18,923 bases of DNA from Oscillospiraceae bacterium (GTDB lineage: Bacteria > Bacillota > Clostridia > Oscillospirales > Oscillospiraceae): NCBI GenBank assembly GCA_009776905.1, contig WRMX01000054.1, positions 1 to 18,923 on the forward strand, given 5' to 3'. The notes under the pieces were generated by a model. The model searched no databases. It saw nothing but the letters and a program-made list of their open reading frames with translations, and had not been told where the DNA came from. This document shows, piece after piece, positions 7,440-14,414 of the stretch. Position 1 is the first letter of the stretch; every line of letters begins with the position of its first letter. Both the position numbers and the translations under genes were made by a program.

Positions 7440-7646
7440 GTGCAAGCAAGGCTCCATACCCAGTTTGTCGGGGAAGTCGTGAATGTGAAAGTGGACAGTT
7501 CGCTGCAAGAGAACGACCGTCAACCGCTTATTGAGCAGATTAAGCCGATCATTTTCGCGCCGGATAATAGAAGTTATTTTTCTATTGGCGGAGAAGTTGG
7601 CAAAGCATTTTCTATCGGGAGCGCATTTGGAAGTGGAAAAAAGTGA
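7440..7646 (+). pseudogene. C-terminal remnant of a flavin reductase/flavoredoxin
   Basis: The frame reads LHTQFVGEVVNVKVDSS, then IEQIKPIIFAPDNRSYFSIG, then GEVGKAFSIG. This matches the C-terminal third of FMN-binding split-barrel flavin reductases (flavoredoxin family), whose ends read like LHTqFIGEIvDVKvde...KP...yygiGe.lGKAFsiG. Full-length members are roughly 170-200 residues, so about the first 120 residues, including most of the FMN pocket, are missing. The frame before 7440 shows no family match and runs into the 6844 gene in another phase. GTG 7440 has a GGGAGCGG stretch upstream, but a functional product is unlikely. It marks a breakpoint between the GC-rich operon side and the AT-richer minus-strand block. 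Confidence 0.65.
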
Positions 7647-7672
7647 TCCAAACCAGTGCCGCTTGAGGAGGA

Positions 7673-8503
7673 TTAGTTCAACCCCAAATATTCTTCTAAA
7701 CATAAACCACTTGCCATTATTTCTCGCGCTGCGGCTGCGCCGACAAATCTGAAATGCCATGGCTCATATGTAATCCCTGTTATAGCTTCCTTTCCGCTCG
7801 GATATCTTAATATAAACCCATATTCAGCACAGTTGTCAAGGAGCCATCTTACTTCAGGTGTTTCCGCTTGTTTGTTATCGAGAAGCTGATAATCTATAGA
7901 AACTATATCCGCAGCCAACCCTAAATTATGTTCGCTTGTACCGGGGTATGCGATTGACTTGCGGGCTTCTGTTTCTGCCTGCGTTTGACTGAATCCGGAG
8001 GCGACAAGCTGTGAAACCTTGTTATTGAATAATGTGCGTTGAAACTCGACGGTTCTATATGCTGAGCATACGACCGGGGACAACCCTTGCGCTCTCATTG
8101 CAGATAACATCTCGTTGAGTTGATCAATCGCTCGCTCGTCAAAAAGCAAGCTATTGGGCAACGGTTTCAAATTAGGAGAATGATTGTCGGGTAGTGGATT
8201 TTCCGCGTTTACTAAAAGCAACATCCATTCTTCGCTATCATTTTGCGCCTGAGTGATAATTCTCTGCGGCGACATTTCTAAAGTACACCCACACTCTCTT
8301 CCTGGCAAAATTGAGATTTCTGACCCTTGCAGCCCCGCTATTTTCTCTTGCCGCATTCGCTTTACCTCGTTAATGCGGTCATCGTGCGTATTTTCACCAG
8401 CGTAAGCAGCAATACTCACAACACCTGATATAGCTAGAATTATCAATGTCAATACGATTCGAGGATTTCTCCTCCGGTTTGTTGCGTGTTTATGTTTTCT
8501 CAT
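7673..8503 (-). CDS. vanY: VanY-type D-alanyl-D-alanine carboxypeptidase (peptidase M15B), membrane-anchored
   Basis: It removes the terminal D-Ala from peptidoglycan stem peptides outside the cell. Of the 276 residues, a basic N-terminus and one hydrophobic segment (about 15-36) act as a signal anchor. The M15B domain covers about 100-265, with SAYRT at 147-151, the zinc motif S190-E-H192...D199 (SEHNLGLAAD) and the catalytic/zinc motif E247-P-W-H250. All zinc and catalytic residues are present, so it should be active. AAGGAGAG lies 8 nt before the ATG on the minus strand. No vanX, vanH or ligase gene is nearby, so a housekeeping or stress role is as likely as glycopeptide resistance. A single GACACAACT match to the regulator box lies about 105 bp upstream. 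Confidence 0.9.
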   Translation of the reverse strand: MRKHKHATNRRRNPRIVLTLIILAISGVVSIAAYAGENTHDDRINEVKRMRQEKIAGLQGSEISILPGRECGCTLEMSPQRIITQAQNDSEEWMLLLVNAENPLPDNHSPNLKPLPNSLLFDERAIDQLNEMLSAMRAQGLSPVVCSAYRTVEFQRTLFNNKVSQLVASGFSQTQAETEARKSIAYPGTSEHNLGLAADIVSIDYQLLDNKQAETPEVRWLLDNCAEYGFILRYPSGKEAITGITYEPWHFRFVGAAAAREIMASGLCLEEYLGLN

Positions 8504-8643
8504 ATAAATATCTCTCCTTGGTGCAATTTGTCAAAGCATGAATAGACAGCTCCCTTCTGTGACTTTTTATAATCATAGCAGGGAATTGTAGCGTAACCTT
8601 TTCCAAGTTGTGTCTAAGATGTCATTTTTTCATTTCTTTATTT

Positions 8644-8844
8644 TTACCCTTTGGGTCCATATGGGTTAACGTTATCCACAGGGTATGGATTAAGATAATC
8701 TCTCTGTTGATTTCGCTGATCTCGCTGATGCTGCTGTTGTTGCTGTGTCGGAGCGTTTTGATTATTGTCTTTATCGACACAACCGGCTGACATCACCCCT
8801 ATTGACATAACAGCAACAAGTAAAATAATTACTTTTCGTATCAT
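8644..8844 (-). CDS. small Gln-rich lipoprotein
   Basis: The 66-residue product begins MIRKVIILLVAVMSIGVM and carries a lipobox-like SAGC with the acylated Cys at residue 22. The mature part is very polar: DKDNNQNAPTQQQQQ, then a Gln/Arg-rich stretch and a Pro/Asn/Tyr/Gly tail. AAGGAGG lies 6 nt before ATG 8844. An upstream in-frame ATG at 8868 overlaps that site and is not preferred. Ser at -3 of the lipobox is not ideal. Function unknown; it lies between vanY and the two-component operon, all on the minus strand. Confidence 0.65.
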   Translation of the reverse strand: MIRKVIILLVAVMSIGVMSAGCVDKDNNQNAPTQQQQQHQRDQRNQQRDYLNPYPVDNVNPYGPKG

Positions 8845-8867
8845 ATGTAGCCTCCTTAAAATGAACA

Positions 8868-8900
8868 TCCCTGCTATGGGTGCGTCTATAGTAGCAGGGA
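8868..8900 (-). terminator. hairpin between the two-component operon and the lipoprotein gene
   Basis: TCCCTGCTA (8868-8876) and TAGCAGGGA (8892-8900) form a perfect 9-bp stem with a 15-nt loop, extended by ACAT/ATGT across a 2-nt bulge. Read on the minus strand it is followed by TGTTCATTTTAA, a weak T tract. It could end the upstream operon or act as an attenuator in the lipoprotein leader. The TAGCAGGGA arm recurs at 8576-8584 upstream of vanY. Confidence 0.45.
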
Positions 8901-8996
8901 GATGTTATTTAGTTACGCCGGAGTTGCGGAGAAGTTGTAAATTATCATTGATTTATGTTCGCCAGATTGCTCATTGCTCCGATCAAACGTAAGTGA

Positions 8997-9893
8997 CTAA
9001 TCCTCAATTTCATCTATTCCCTCAATACTGTAACTCCGATATAGCTGCGGTTCTTGCATGGACAGATATACATGTATATTTGAGACTACATACGTGCCCT
9101 CAGTCGCAACCCTGCCTGTTGTGTTGACTACTGCCCAAGCTTCTCCGTCCGCTATCAGAGTATATGCTGACAAATCAATGATATCATTTGTTGTTTTAAT
9201 GCCATCATAGCTATCAAGACCCAAATCATCAATAAATCTGACTAATACATTCTTAATAGCGTTCGGGTACAAAGCTGTTTGTGGATATGAGTGAAGTGCG
9301 ATATTTGCCTTCAATACCTTCCCCGTTACGGCGTTGATATCTAAATTAGTATCCATGTAAACGCTTGAATAGGTTACTGTCCAATAACTATAGATTGGAT
9401 TTAGGAACTGCTCGCTCTGATCAAGCGGAAGTCTTTGAGAAAGATATGCGTTTATCCTCATGTCTTCCCAGTTAAACAGTTCAGCAGGAATAATTCCGCT
9501 TTCGCTGAAAACCGAACACCATGCTTGCCCGGATTCAATCGCTTGCTCCATTGTTATCTGGCCAGCTGAAGGCTCGTGAAGTCTCTCGATAGTAGGAGAT
9601 TCCAAATTCTTTATGATAGAAATAATTTCATTTTCTGACAGCGTTGGTCCGTCTGTGTTTTGAGCATAATCCGGTAACATAGGTGCTTCGACATTTGGAT
9701 CATCAACCGCGGTAGATGAAATAGAAGATTCAGGTAATCTTGCATCAGGAGCGTTCATCAATGTAATCCCGGATGCAGAAAGCAGAGCGTCAGACCTCAT
9801 ATCGATCAATGTGCTTGTTAAAACCCATCCACCAATAGCAATTACGAAAGATAGTATTATGCCCATGGCGGTGAATGCTTTTTGCTTATTCAT
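8997..9893 (-). CDS. membrane-anchored accessory protein of the two-component operon
   Basis: The 298-residue protein has one N-terminal hydrophobic segment (about 9-30: GIILSFVIAIGGWVLTSTLI) and a large, probably extracytoplasmic region. A low-complexity acidic/Pro linker (about 45-85) precedes a folded part. The segment YWTVTYSSVYMDTNLDINAVTGKVLKAN, split here for reading as YWTVTYSSVYMDTN and LDINAVTGKVLKAN, resembles the end of a PepSY-type unit (aromatic-rich strand, then D-x-x-TGKVL). I infer this weakly. The start is ATG 9893, overlapping the kinase stop by 8 nt with GGGAGGG upstream. The 32-residue extension to 9989 would lie inside the kinase gene. A sensor co-factor or an inhibitor of the kinase is a possible role. 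Confidence 0.7.
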   Translation of the reverse strand: MNKQKAFTAMGIILSFVIAIGGWVLTSTLIDMRSDALLSASGITLMNAPDARLPESSISSTAVDDPNVEAPMLPDYAQNTDGPTLSENEIISIIKNLESPTIERLHEPSAGQITMEQAIESGQAWCSVFSESGIIPAELFNWEDMRINAYLSQRLPLDQSEQFLNPIYSYWTVTYSSVYMDTNLDINAVTGKVLKANIALHSYPQTALYPNAIKNVLVRFIDDLGLDSYDGIKTTNDIIDLSAYTLIADGEAWAVVNTTGRVATEGTYVVSNIHVYLSMQEPQLYRSYSIEGIDEIED

Positions 9894-11286
9894 TATCTTC
9901 GATCCCTCCCAATGCCAAGTCAAGTTTGACAATGGTTCCAATGCCTTCAATGCTACTAAACTCAAGCGTACTACCGTGTACTTTCGCAATTTTAGCGGCT
10001 AATGACAGACCTAGACCTGCGCCATGCTGTTTGCGTGAGCGGGATTTGTCCACCATATAAAACGCCTCGGTTATTTTGCTCAGTTCCGTTTCCGGTATAC
10101 CTCGCCCGTCATCGTTGACACTTACACTGTAACGACTTCCGTTTTGTGAACCGACTATTTTTATATTGTGCCCTCCGGCTTTTGTAGCGTTATCTATCAG
10201 ATTTAACATCAAAGTTTTGAAAAGGTCGTATTCTACCATAACACTAGCGGGATCGATTTTAGGAATTAGCGATGCCTTTCTTTCCTCAAGTAAAGGTTTC
10301 AGACTGCCTGCTATATTCTCAAAAAGCTCATCAGATCGCATATCTTCAAGCACAAAATCCTGACGATTTAGTACAATCAAATCCAGCAGCTTAAGCGACA
10401 ACGATTCAAGGCGCAAGCCCTCGCTTAAAATGTACGAAGCGGCGTCTTTGACCTGCTCCAGCGGGAGTGATTTTTGATAAAGCATATCCGCATATCCTAT
10501 TACCGAAGTGAGCGGTGTTTTTAGTTCATGCGCGAAATTGGCGACAAAATCTTCTTTTTGCCGCGCACTTTCCTCCAGTTCAACTATCTTGTCCTCAACA
10601 GCGTCAGTCATAATATTAAAGCTCTTTGATAGTTCGCTAATTTCATCTCCGCCTTTAGTTGGTAACCTTTCATTGTACTGACCCCGTGCGATGTCTGCAG
10701 CAGCTCGGATTACGCGTTTTATCGGTCTTGTAATGAACGCGGAAAGTATCAATATTACAGCCACACTTAGTAAAAGCGTGATAAAGTATACTTTTACGAA
10801 GCTCTGTGCCATCTGCTCTTTTTGCGCTACCACGTCGCTTATATCTGTTGCTACCAAAAAATATAACTTCACATTACCTTGCGTAAGTTTGCTGCATACC
10901 ATAATGTAGCTTCCGCCGTCCACCTCCTGAAACTGGTGGACATATGAATTGTCGGGAACATCGCTCAAAATAATAAAGTCTGTCTGTGCGGGTAATTCGG
11001 AATACAACAGTGTTTTGTTTTCCGTGAAAAACGCCAATAATCCGCTTGCGTCTGCGGACAATTGCTGTAAAACCCTTTCGGAGAACTCTTCGCTGAAAGT
11101 GTCCACATTTGCAATCAAGCCCGCTTGCGCTGTAAATTTATCGTATTGGTACTGATTGATTGCCCGCTCTGCCTCCCGACTAAGCGCTCTTTCGTGAGAG
11201 AAGGTGATGAGCAAATATCCGGACACAAGGAGCGCAATGCAAATGACGAGCGTCGCGCAAATGAATAATTTGGCAAACAAGCGCAT
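9886..11286 (-). CDS. sensor histidine kinase (VanS/PhoR-like)
   Basis: The 466 residues are organised as TM1 (about 7-29), an extracytoplasmic sensor region (30-163), TM2 (about 166-187), HAMP (188-240), HisKA with phosphoacceptor H253 in NFAHELKTPLTS, and an HATPase_c domain with N box LMLNLIDNATKA (N366), G1 DDGRG (392-396) and G2 GAGLGL (422-427). All catalytic motifs are intact. It starts 3 nt after the regulator stop with GGAGGG upstream, so the pair is co-transcribed. The ligand is unknown. The nearby D,D-carboxypeptidase suggests a cell-wall signal. Confidence 0.93.
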   Translation of the reverse strand: MRLFAKLFICATLVICIALLVSGYLLITFSHERALSREAERAINQYQYDKFTAQAGLIANVDTFSEEFSERVLQQLSADASGLLAFFTENKTLLYSELPAQTDFIILSDVPDNSYVHQFQEVDGGSYIMVCSKLTQGNVKLYFLVATDISDVVAQKEQMAQSFVKVYFITLLLSVAVILILSAFITRPIKRVIRAAADIARGQYNERLPTKGGDEISELSKSFNIMTDAVEDKIVELEESARQKEDFVANFAHELKTPLTSVIGYADMLYQKSLPLEQVKDAASYILSEGLRLESLSLKLLDLIVLNRQDFVLEDMRSDELFENIAGSLKPLLEERKASLIPKIDPASVMVEYDLFKTLMLNLIDNATKAGGHNIKIVGSQNGSRYSVSVNDDGRGIPETELSKITEAFYMVDKSRSRKQHGAGLGLSLAAKIAKVHGSTLEFSSIEGIGTIVKLDLALGGIEDNE

Positions 11287-11289
11287 ACT

Positions 11290-11943
11290 TCATCCCTCCA
11301 GACGGTATCCTATGCGGAACACCGTCTTAATACGTTCTTCCAATCCGAGTTTTTTGCGGAGTCGCTGTATATGAGAATCCAGTGTGCGGGTTTCGCCAAC
11401 AAATTCTTCTCCCCATACTTTTTCATAGAGCCTATCCCTATATAAAGCCACATTTTTGTTTCGGACTAGTTCAACCAGCAAATCAAATTCTTTTACAGTC
11501 AAGTCAATAATCTGCTCGCTCTTTATCACTTGGCGCGAATCTGTGTTGATCGATACATCAGCTAAAGAAAGCAGTTTTTCGCTTTTGCCGTATCGCCGCA
11601 GCACAGCTTCGACCCGCGCCAACAGTTCTCCAATTTGAAAGGGCTTCACAAGGTAATCGTCCGCTCCTAGCTTTAATCCTTTTATTCTGTCGTCTACCGT
11701 GCCTTTAGCTGTTAAAAATATGACAGGCGTTCCAAGCGGTTTTATGTATTCCAGCAATTCAAATCCGTCGAATACAGGAAGCATTATGTCAAGAAGTATC
11801 AAATCGTAATTCTCTTTTTCAATAAAGTCAGCGCCTTTTTTTCCGTCAAAGGCGCAAGTGCAACGATAACCCTCGTCGCTTAAATTCACGTAAATTAAGT
11901 TTGCAATAGCCTGTTCATCTTCCACTATTAGGACATTCAACAT
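11290..11943 (-). CDS. OmpR/PhoB-family response regulator (VanR-like)
   Basis: The 217 residues comprise a receiver domain (1-115) with acidic pocket E8-D9, phosphoacceptor D52 in LILLDIMLPVFDG, T78 and K100 in VKPF, followed by a winged-helix DNA-binding domain (about 122-217) with LTVKEFDLLVELV, TLDSHIQRLRKKLG and the wing TVFRIGYRLEG. ATG 11943 is preferred because GGAGG on the minus strand lies 8 nt upstream; the TTG at 11949 is only 2 nt from it. It is the first gene of a three-gene operon and probably autoregulates through the phased sites at 11984-12012. Confidence 0.95.
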   Translation of the reverse strand: MLNVLIVEDEQAIANLIYVNLSDEGYRCTCAFDGKKGADFIEKENYDLILLDIMLPVFDGFELLEYIKPLGTPVIFLTAKGTVDDRIKGLKLGADDYLVKPFQIGELLARVEAVLRRYGKSEKLLSLADVSINTDSRQVIKSEQIIDLTVKEFDLLVELVRNKNVALYRDRLYEKVWGEEFVGETRTLDSHIQRLRKKLGLEERIKTVFRIGYRLEG

Positions 11944-11965
11944 TTGCAATGCCTCCTCTCCGGTA

Positions 11966-12012
11966 ATTATATCTTATCATGGAGTTGTGTCATAGTTGTG
12001 TCAAAGTTGTGT
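11966..12012 (-). promoter_or_regulatory. autoregulated promoter with three phased operator repeats
   Basis: On the plus strand GTTGTGT starts at 11984, 11995 and 12006, giving three copies exactly 11 bp apart, the spacing typical of direct-repeat sites for OmpR/PhoB-family dimers. On the minus strand a consensus TATAAT (11966-11971) sits 17 bp from TATGAC (11989-11994). That -35 is poor and overlaps the repeats, as in activator-dependent promoters. Transcription would lead into the response regulator gene. Confidence 0.65.
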
Positions 12013-12031
12013 TATAGCTATATCGTGTTTA

Positions 12032-12087
12032 TTTTGATGTCTTCACTCGCTCGGTCATGTCGCGCTTGCGCGACGCGACTCTCGCTT
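12032..12087 (+). repeat. 56-bp direct repeat, copy 1
   Basis: This matches 12339-12394 over 56 bp with one difference (T versus A at the dyad centre). It contains GTCGCGC and GCGCGAC around TT, a perfect 7-bp stem. It lies between the two-component operon promoter and the next plus-strand gene. Confidence 0.9.
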
Positions 12088-12098
12088 TGTCGCTCCTG

Positions 12099-12234
12099 TT
12101 CACGCCCTTGCGCTCGGCAGACGTTTTTTTGCTTCCTAATCGCTCAGATGCGCATCCATGCGCATATTCGCGCCGCTCCACCTCCTTGCTACGCGGTCGG
12201 AAGCAAAATAAACGTCTACCTCACCGGGCGTGAA
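12099..12234. repeat. large imperfect inverted repeat, possibly a MITE-like element
   Basis: TTCACGCCC (12099-12107) pairs with GGGCGTGAA (12226-12234), and AGACGTTTTTTTGCTTCC (12119-12136) pairs with GGAAGCAAAATAAACGTCT (12199-12217) with one extra base. The arms enclose 62 nt rich in GCGCAT motifs. Parts of both arms recur in shortened form at 17102-17156, so this is probably a dispersed non-coding element. Confidence 0.55.
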
Positions 12235-12240
12235 TTGCAA

Positions 12241-12259
12241 CGCTTCGTTCGACAATAAA
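12241..12259 (+). repeat. 19-bp direct repeat, copy 1
   Basis: CGCTTCGTTCGACAATAAA here is identical to 12390-12408, where it overlaps and extends the end of the second 56-bp repeat. Confidence 0.85.
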
Positions 12260-12270
12260 AGGTGTTTACC

Positions 12271-12327
12271 CCAGGGCAGAGCCCTGGACAACGCGCCTTC
12301 GGCGCGCGTTGCGCGGCAGGGCCGCGC
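12271..12327. repeat. cluster of three GC-rich hairpins
   Basis: CCAGGGC (12271-12277) pairs with GCCCTGG (12281-12287). CAACGCGCC next to TTC pairs imperfectly with GGCGCGCGTTG (12301-12311). GCGCGGC (12311-12317) pairs with GCCGCGC (12321-12327). The stems are tightly spaced with 3-nt loops. No coding potential is visible. The cluster lies between the two 56-bp repeats. Confidence 0.7.
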
Positions 12328-12338
12328 GGTATTCGACC

Positions 12339-12408
12339 TTTTGATGTCTTCACTCGCTCGGTCATGTCGCGCTAGCGCGACGCGACTCTCGCTTCGTTCG
12401 ACAATAAA
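12339..12408 (+). repeat. 56-bp direct repeat copy 2 with the 19-bp repeat copy 2
   Basis: 12339-12394 repeats 12032-12087 with one mismatch. Its centre GTCGCGCTAGCGCGAC is a perfect 16-bp palindrome. 12390-12408 repeats 12241-12259. The two 56-bp copies bracket about 250 bp of hairpin-rich DNA. Confidence 0.9.
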
Positions 12409-12455
12409 GTAAACATTCTGTTAAAGTGTCATTGCGACTGCTCATTTTGTGATAT

Positions 12456-12495
12456 GATGTTTTGGCGTGGAGCTAAGCGCTCTCGCCAAAACATC
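12456..12495 (+). promoter_or_regulatory. promoter-proximal 12-bp perfect inverted repeat
   Basis: GATGTTTTGGCG (12456-12467) and CGCCAAAACATC (12484-12495) are perfect inverted repeats, with GAGC and GCTC pairing inside the loop. TATGAT at 12453-12458 looks like a -10 box with TTGCGA (12432-12437) 15 bp upstream, which is short. The dyad would then lie at the transcript start or in the leader of the 12523 gene, as an operator or a leader hairpin. Confidence 0.5.
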
Positions 12496-12522
12496 GTTAT
12501 ATTCAACTAAGGGGTCTTTTTA

Positions 12523-14313
12523 ATGCGCCGGACACACATTATCATCATATTGCTAATAGCGTCGCTTGCCGCTGCAGCCTGCAACAAGGCGGCGACGATC
12601 GCCACGCCTTGCTCTCCCACAGACATCGCGGACGCGATCATCACATCGCAAGACAGCGTGTCTACGATGGAGCTCCTGCTGCCAAGCGATGACTACTTTC
12701 AATACTATCTCTCCGATATATACATGCTCGACGACGGCCTTGTCACTGATGGGGCAATCTGCTACGGCATCGGAATGGCGGCAAACGAGGTCGCTGTCCT
12801 TGTGCTGAACGACGCGTCGAGCGTCGATACCGTCAGGGACGCCCTGCTCCGCTACATGCTCCGCCGAGCCGACGCGTTCAGGGGCTACGCGCCCGAACAG
12901 GCCGCCATGCTGGAAAACGGGAAGGTCGCCACAAGAGGGGAATACGTCGCATTGATCGTTTGCGAGGATACGAAAAGCGCATCGGATGCATTCACGGCAT
13001 GCTTTAGCAACAAACTGCCGAAAATCAGCGGAAGCCTTGCCGCGTCCGCGCTAAAAGCCTTGGACAGGCCGGACGGCGGAGATGAAGATAATGGCGCCAT
13101 GGCCTCGGACAGCGCAAGCGGCGATGAGCTTGGGGGCTCCGCGCAGAATGGTGGTGCCGAGGTAGACGACTCCGGACAAGGGGCGCCCTCGCAAAGGCAG
13201 GGCGCCGACGGCACGGACGCTCCACGGCCGGGCGCGGCCGATGCCAACAATTCTGCAGCGGAAGGCGGTCTTCCCGGCGGTGACATGGGTGTCGATGAGA
13301 AGTCGGACAACGGCCTCGAATATGGAACCGACGACCCGGATTTCGACGACGAATTTAGCGAGGAGTACTTCAACGAGGCTAAGGCAAATGGCGAAGCGCG
13401 TCTCAATGAGCTGTTCAACTCGCAGACGGGCGGCGGCAACGGGGCAGGAGACAGTGTCGATAATTCCGCGAACAACAATGCTGTCGATGGCGGCTCAGGA
13501 GCTATTGGCTCCGCGAACGGCAACTCGGGATCCAATAGTAATGCTAACGGAAACACAGCAAACGGCAATCCCGGCTCCAATAGCCCCGCTTCTGACGACA
13601 CCGGCGGCGGCACTCCCGGCGGCTCGTCGCCCGGCTCGGCCGCTGAGTCCGGCACAAGCGCGTCCGCAGGCGGGACGCCCGGCTCGGCCGCTCAGGAACC
13701 CGCTCAAAGCAACAATAGCGGCAGCGGCGCCGGCGCATCCGACGCTTACGATCCGGCGGCCATCCGCAGGGCGTGGAGAAGCGGGGACTATTCATCGTTG
13801 TCAAGCATGAACCGCAGCATCCTGACGGCCTGCACGGAGGTCATCGGCTCGCAGACGAACTCCGGCATGAGCGATCTCGAAAAAGAAACGGCCATCAACG
13901 ACTGGATCGTCGATTGGGCCGATTATGATCACGAAGCCAACAGCAACTCGCCCTATGCGAATCCCGATCCAAACAACAGCAATCCATATGGCCTGCTGTA
14001 CAGCAAAAAGGCGATCTGCCTGGGATATACGTTGACCTTCCAATTGTTCATGGATTTGCTGGACATCGAGTGCATCACCGTGCGCGGGACGTATCAGGCG
14101 ACGGGCGGCGAGCATGCTTGGAACATGGTGAGGATAGATGGCGCGTGGTACTGCGTCGACGTGACGTGGAACGACCCGGCCGGGCCGAATCCTGCGCTCG
14201 CTGCGAAGCACAGGTATCTCAACGTGACGACGGATTTCATGCGCGAGACGAAGCACGAATGGGACGAGAGCGCCACACCCGTTGCCAACTCCGGCAAGCT
14301 GACATTGGACTAG
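12523..14313 (+). CDS. lipoprotein with DUF4358 and transglutaminase-like domains
   Basis: Of the 596 residues, a signal peptide (1-19, MRRTHIIIILLIASLAAAA) ends at a lipidation Cys, C20. Residues about 29-168 resemble DUF4358 (VAVLVLNDASSVDTVRDALL, FRGYAPEQAAMLENGKV, ATRGEYVALIVCEDTKSA). Residues about 180-406 are a Gly/Ser/Asn/Ala/Asp-rich, disordered-looking linker. Residues about 430-590 are a transglutaminase-like fold with a full Cys-His-Asp triad: C499 in KAICLGYTLTFQ, H531 in GGEHAWNMV and D546 in YCVDVTWND. Members of this papain-like superfamily act as cysteine proteases, transglutaminases or cyclases. The substrate here is unknown, and the location is the outer face of the membrane. 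AAGGGG precedes the ATG. Confidence 0.8.
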   Translation: MRRTHIIIILLIASLAAAACNKAATIATPCSPTDIADAIITSQDSVSTMELLLPSDDYFQYYLSDIYMLDDGLVTDGAICYGIGMAANEVAVLVLNDASSVDTVRDALLRYMLRRADAFRGYAPEQAAMLENGKVATRGEYVALIVCEDTKSASDAFTACFSNKLPKISGSLAASALKALDRPDGGDEDNGAMASDSASGDELGGSAQNGGAEVDDSGQGAPSQRQGADGTDAPRPGAADANNSAAEGGLPGGDMGVDEKSDNGLEYGTDDPDFDDEFSEEYFNEAKANGEARLNELFNSQTGGGNGAGDSVDNSANNNAVDGGSGAIGSANGNSGSNSNANGNTANGNPGSNSPASDDTGGGTPGGSSPGSAAESGTSASAGGTPGSAAQEPAQSNNSGSGAGASDAYDPAAIRRAWRSGDYSSLSSMNRSILTACTEVIGSQTNSGMSDLEKETAINDWIVDWADYDHEANSNSPYANPDPNNSNPYGLLYSKKAICLGYTLTFQLFMDLLDIECITVRGTYQATGGEHAWNMVRIDGAWYCVDVTWNDPAGPNPALAAKHRYLNVTTDFMRETKHEWDESATPVANSGKLTLD

Positions 14314-14315
14314 CA

Positions 14316-14374
14316 CCAAACTTACGTTGGGGTCTTTGTCAATACACGTTTGGTTCAACGTTTGGATCTTTTTT
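14316..14374 (+). terminator. probable terminator after the 12523 gene
   Basis: CCAAA (14316-14320) and CGTTG (14325-14329), separated by a 4-nt bulge, pair with CAACGTTTGG (14356-14365), which is followed by ATCTTTTTT. The stem starts 2 bp after the stop codon. The loop is 26 nt, so strength is uncertain, but the T run is good. Confidence 0.5.
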
Positions 14375-14385
14375 AGTATTTTCTA

Positions 14386-14414
14386 TTGATGTTCATAAGA
14401 ACCTATGATACAAT
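14386..14414 (+). promoter_or_regulatory. promoter leading into the hairpin cluster
   Basis: TTGATG (14386-14391), a 17-bp spacer and TACAAT (14409-14414) make a good sigma-A promoter. The -10 lies inside the left arm of the first hairpin (14406-14420), so transcription would start within the cluster and continue about 195 nt to the DUF1836 gene. The same 11-mer TATGATACAAT reappears at 14570-14580, where a second, weaker -10 could act. Confidence 0.5.

Noticed and set aside
7673..11949. Complete vancomycin-resistance cluster
   Set aside because: A VanY-type enzyme and VanR/VanS-like proteins are present, but no D-Ala-D-Lac or D-Ala-D-Ser ligase, VanH or VanX is visible, so resistance is not supported.
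12032..12394. CRISPR or phage attachment sites formed by the 56-bp repeats
   Set aside because: There are only two copies, with hairpin-rich DNA and no integrase or cas gene between or beside them.
11944..12412. Plus-strand frames of 104 and 60 codons in the repeat region
   Set aside because: They run through palindromes and direct repeats, lack convincing ribosome binding sites and show no protein-like composition.
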